Positions 61,460 through 64,000 of a stretch of 64,000 nucleotides of DNA are shown here, piece by piece (the first letter of the stretch is position 1; each line of letters begins with the position of its first letter). The DNA is from Variovorax sp. S12S4. Lineage in GTDB: Bacteria > Pseudomonadota > Gammaproteobacteria > Burkholderiales > Burkholderiaceae_C. Below the pieces are notes generated by a model, which saw nothing but the letters and a program-made list of their open reading frames with translations, was not told where the DNA came from and did not search any database. Location: the NCBI RefSeq assembly GCF_023195515.1, contig NZ_JALPKR020000002.1, positions 496,001 through 560,000 of the forward strand, given 5' to 3'. The translations under genes were made by a program, and so were the position numbers.

Positions 61460-61897
61460 TCAGGAGTGTGATCGAAAAATGTTGCCGATCTTCGAGCGCA
61501 ATCCCACCGGAAAGATGCGAGCCAAGACACGAAGGGGAGCAGTGAGCCTCCAGCTTGTCGAACACAGTACGGCTGCCAATTGTTCATTACAGGCGCTCAA
61601 TTGTTGATCCAACTCTCTTTCGCGCTCCCTTAACAGGTTCAAAGAGTTCGCCTGGGTGGCACTTGATCTTTCAAAATGAGTGCGAAGATCGTCAAGACTT
61701 TCTTCCCATTGCTGCTTTTTCAATTGCAGAGCCCGCTGAGCGCTCTCACGCATGCCAATTTCCCTCTCTAACGCAGTTTGCAATTCAATGACATACTGTT
61801 GCGTTTGTAGAGTGCGCGACAATTCATCAGCGGCGTTAATATTGCCGCTCGACACATGTTGCGCATCTTGAGAGTGCGAATTATTAGACTCGGCCAT
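61460..61897 (-). CDS. Coiled-coil protein with glycosyltransferase-associated SWRLTAPLR motif
   Basis: 145 residues. Residues 25-105 form a charged coiled coil (QTALEREIGMRESAQRALQL, RERERELDQQLSACNEQLAA). The C-terminus has STSWRLTAPLR, a motif that in many large bacterial glycosyltransferases sits next to a coiled coil. No catalytic domain follows, so this is either a stand-alone scaffold or the remaining piece of a longer protein. GC is low. It heads the three-gene glycan block. Confidence 0.7.
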   Translation of the reverse strand: MAESNNSHSQDAQHVSSGNINAADELSRTLQTQQYVIELQTALEREIGMRESAQRALQLKKQQWEESLDDLRTHFERSSATQANSLNLLRERERELDQQLSACNEQLAAVLCSTSWRLTAPLRVLARIFPVGLRSKIGNIFRSHS

Positions 61898-62256
61898 CTT
61901 GAAAGAATTTTAAAACTAGTTTTACGAAAAACCAGGTTCTAACTAACGCTGGCCTCGGATACATTTTTAGTTAACGCCGATGCTCAGATAGAATCTTTTA
62001 CGGCGGCATCAACAAGTCACGAATCATTTTGCGCTTCGCCACTACTATTTACAGAACGCGAGACACCGACTGCCTATTAACTATTTTATTCAAGATAGAT
62101 ACATTGCAGACCCACTCGAAAATGCGAACTCGATAACTGAATGGCCGATCATTATGACTGCCCGAAGAAGCGAGATTCCGGGTGTATCGAGCAGCTTGGC
62201 GAAAGCTAAGGATGTTGTGCAAAACTTCCTGTAAGCCGAAAGGATGGCAGAAATAA
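61898..62256. other. AT-rich intergenic region beside tRNA-Ser
   Basis: This 359-bp stretch is the most AT-rich of the window. It should hold the promoter of the coiled-coil/glycosyltransferase block. One plus-strand frame stays open for 81 codons (61992-62234) but has no usable start until codon 55, and I recognise nothing in it. No copy of the tRNA 3' end and no integrase gene were seen. Confidence 0.5.
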
Positions 62257-62283
62257 AAAAGCGCCTCAAAAGGCGCTCTTTTA
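62257..62283 (-). terminator. Intrinsic terminator of the serS / tRNA-Ser transcript
   Basis: Read on the minus strand, AGCGCC-TTTTGA-GGCGCT is followed by a run of six T. It lies 4 bp after the tRNA gene. Confidence 0.85.
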
Positions 62284-62286
62284 CTG

Positions 62287-62376
62287 GAGGAGAGGGAGGG
62301 ATTCGAACCCTCGGTACTATCGCTAGTACGCCTGATTTCGAGTCAGGTACATTCGACCACTCTGCCACCTCTCCGG
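62287..62376 (-). tRNA. tRNA-Ser, anticodon CGA
   Basis: The 90-nt gene (CCA encoded) has the acceptor stem GGAGAGG/CCTCTCC, anticodon loop CTCGAAA, a long class II variable arm (TACTA-GCGA-TAGTA) typical of serine, and the GGTTCGAAT T-loop. It reads UCG codons. The base before CCA is T, whereas G is usual in bacterial tRNA-Ser. Confidence 0.95.
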
Positions 62377-62433
62377 TGCTGTCGAGCCTGCGATTCTAGC
62401 AGACAAAAACGGGGGTTTAAAGCCCCGGGCGCG

Positions 62434-63777
<1,344 letters not shown>

Positions 63778-63822
63778 GGCGGGCGTAGTATCTCGGCCTC
63801 AACAACCAAAGGGGAAACAACA

Positions 63823-64000
63823 ATGCAAGCCTATCTGACATTCAACGGCAACGCCGCCGAAGCACTGGCCTTCTACGCGAAGGCGCTGGGCGGCAAGGTC
63901 ATCTTCAGCATGACCTTCGGCGAAAGCCCCATGGGCGCTGAAACGCCCGGTGCCTACAAGGGCAAGATCATGCACGCCACGCTGGAAGCCCGCGGCCACC
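63823..64000 (+). CDS. PhnB-like VOC-family protein, N-terminal part
   Basis: The first 59 codons are in the window and the gene runs off the right edge. QAYLTFNGNAAEALAFYAKA is the standard opening of PhnB/YjdN-like VOC proteins, followed by FGESPMGAETPGAYKGKIMH. AAGGGG lies before the ATG. It is divergent from serS. These proteins are of unknown function despite the PhnB name. Confidence 0.88.
   Translation, partial: MQAYLTFNGNAAEALAFYAKALGGKVIFSMTFGESPMGAETPGAYKGKIMHATLEARGH

Noticed and set aside
61992..62234. An 81-codon plus-strand open frame in the AT-rich gap
   Set aside because: No start codon in its first 54 codons, no ribosome-binding site and no recognisable content; kept only as a note on the gap.
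59055..62286. An attachment-site duplication of the tRNA-Ser 3' end bounding the glycan patch
   Set aside because: I looked for a second copy of the T-arm/acceptor sequence on both strands in this interval and saw none; no integrase gene either.
62090..62368. A 92-codon minus-strand frame covering the tRNA-Ser gene
   Set aside because: Its first third is the tRNA itself read as protein; this is a common annotation artefact.

Overview
The window looks like chromosome of a high-GC betaproteobacterium of the Comamonadaceae, most probably Variovorax or a close relative. The signs are: about two thirds G+C with strongly GC3-biased codons; two orphan Bug-type (TctC) solute receptors; a five-gene urea ABC transporter (urtABCDE); many AraC, LysR and LuxR regulators; a D-tartrate dehydratase very close to the Bradyrhizobium enzyme; and intergenic palindromes of a kind I associate with this family. 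No 16S gene is present, so the genus is an inference.

Layout. 1-2294: the first codons of cstA, an NlpC/P60 lipoprotein, a DsrE-like protein and a divergent AraC regulator. 2340-6371: an AraC regulator of the arabinose-binding-domain type followed by a coupled nitroreductase / acyl-CoA ligase / MaoC hydratase operon, with the ligase frameshifted. 6484-10959: accessory genes, including two orphan proteins in lower-GC DNA, a RibD/DHFR-like reductase, two VOC proteins, a second methionine aminopeptidase, and an HTH-only AraC protein fused translationally to a VOC gene. 11010-15857: a two-component system, a secreted NTF2-like protein behind a tandem-repeat operator, and a PrsW-type intramembrane protease coupled to a small membrane protein. 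15866-24120: AraC (multiply frameshifted), two SDRs (one frameshifted), an extensin-like M15 protein, a lipoprotein serine hydrolase, a DUF938 methyltransferase, a VOC protein, AraC and LuxR regulators. 24121-32663: DUF3237 + Bug receptor, LysR / SDR / MRJP-like pair, then a D-tartrate dehydratase + Bug + NADP reductase operon with a divergent LysR. 32715-37396: a small conserved protein, an alpha/beta hydrolase, DNA polymerase II (polB), and a histidine kinase.

37410-48762 is one long minus-strand run: a NarL-type two-component pair, a DedA-rhodanese fusion, an aldo/keto reductase, an MFS transporter and urtEDCBA. 48905-57463 holds a PHB-depolymerase-type esterase, PPK2, a CorA-like transporter, and the block rnm - EamA transporter - yciO - site-2 protease - trpS - NarL response regulator, the last converging on a histidine kinase (57636-59054). 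59288-61897 is a clearly lower-GC glycan-modification patch (two glycosyltransferases and a coiled-coil protein) next to tRNA-Ser(CGA). serS lies immediately upstream of that tRNA. The window ends inside a PhnB-like VOC gene.

Cross-cutting points: six single-base-type indels break four otherwise normal genes, mostly in homopolymers, so sequencing error must be excluded before any is called a pseudogene; and five genes carry a -10-like hexamer exactly 6 nt before the start codon with no ribosome-binding site, which suggests leaderless transcripts. No CRISPR array, transposase, integrase or rRNA gene was seen. I found no single locus that is clearly a new defence or mobile system. The best candidates for new biology are the PrsW-partner pair, the GTTCAT-N5-GTTCAT controlled secreted protein, and the nitroreductase-ligase-MaoC operon.
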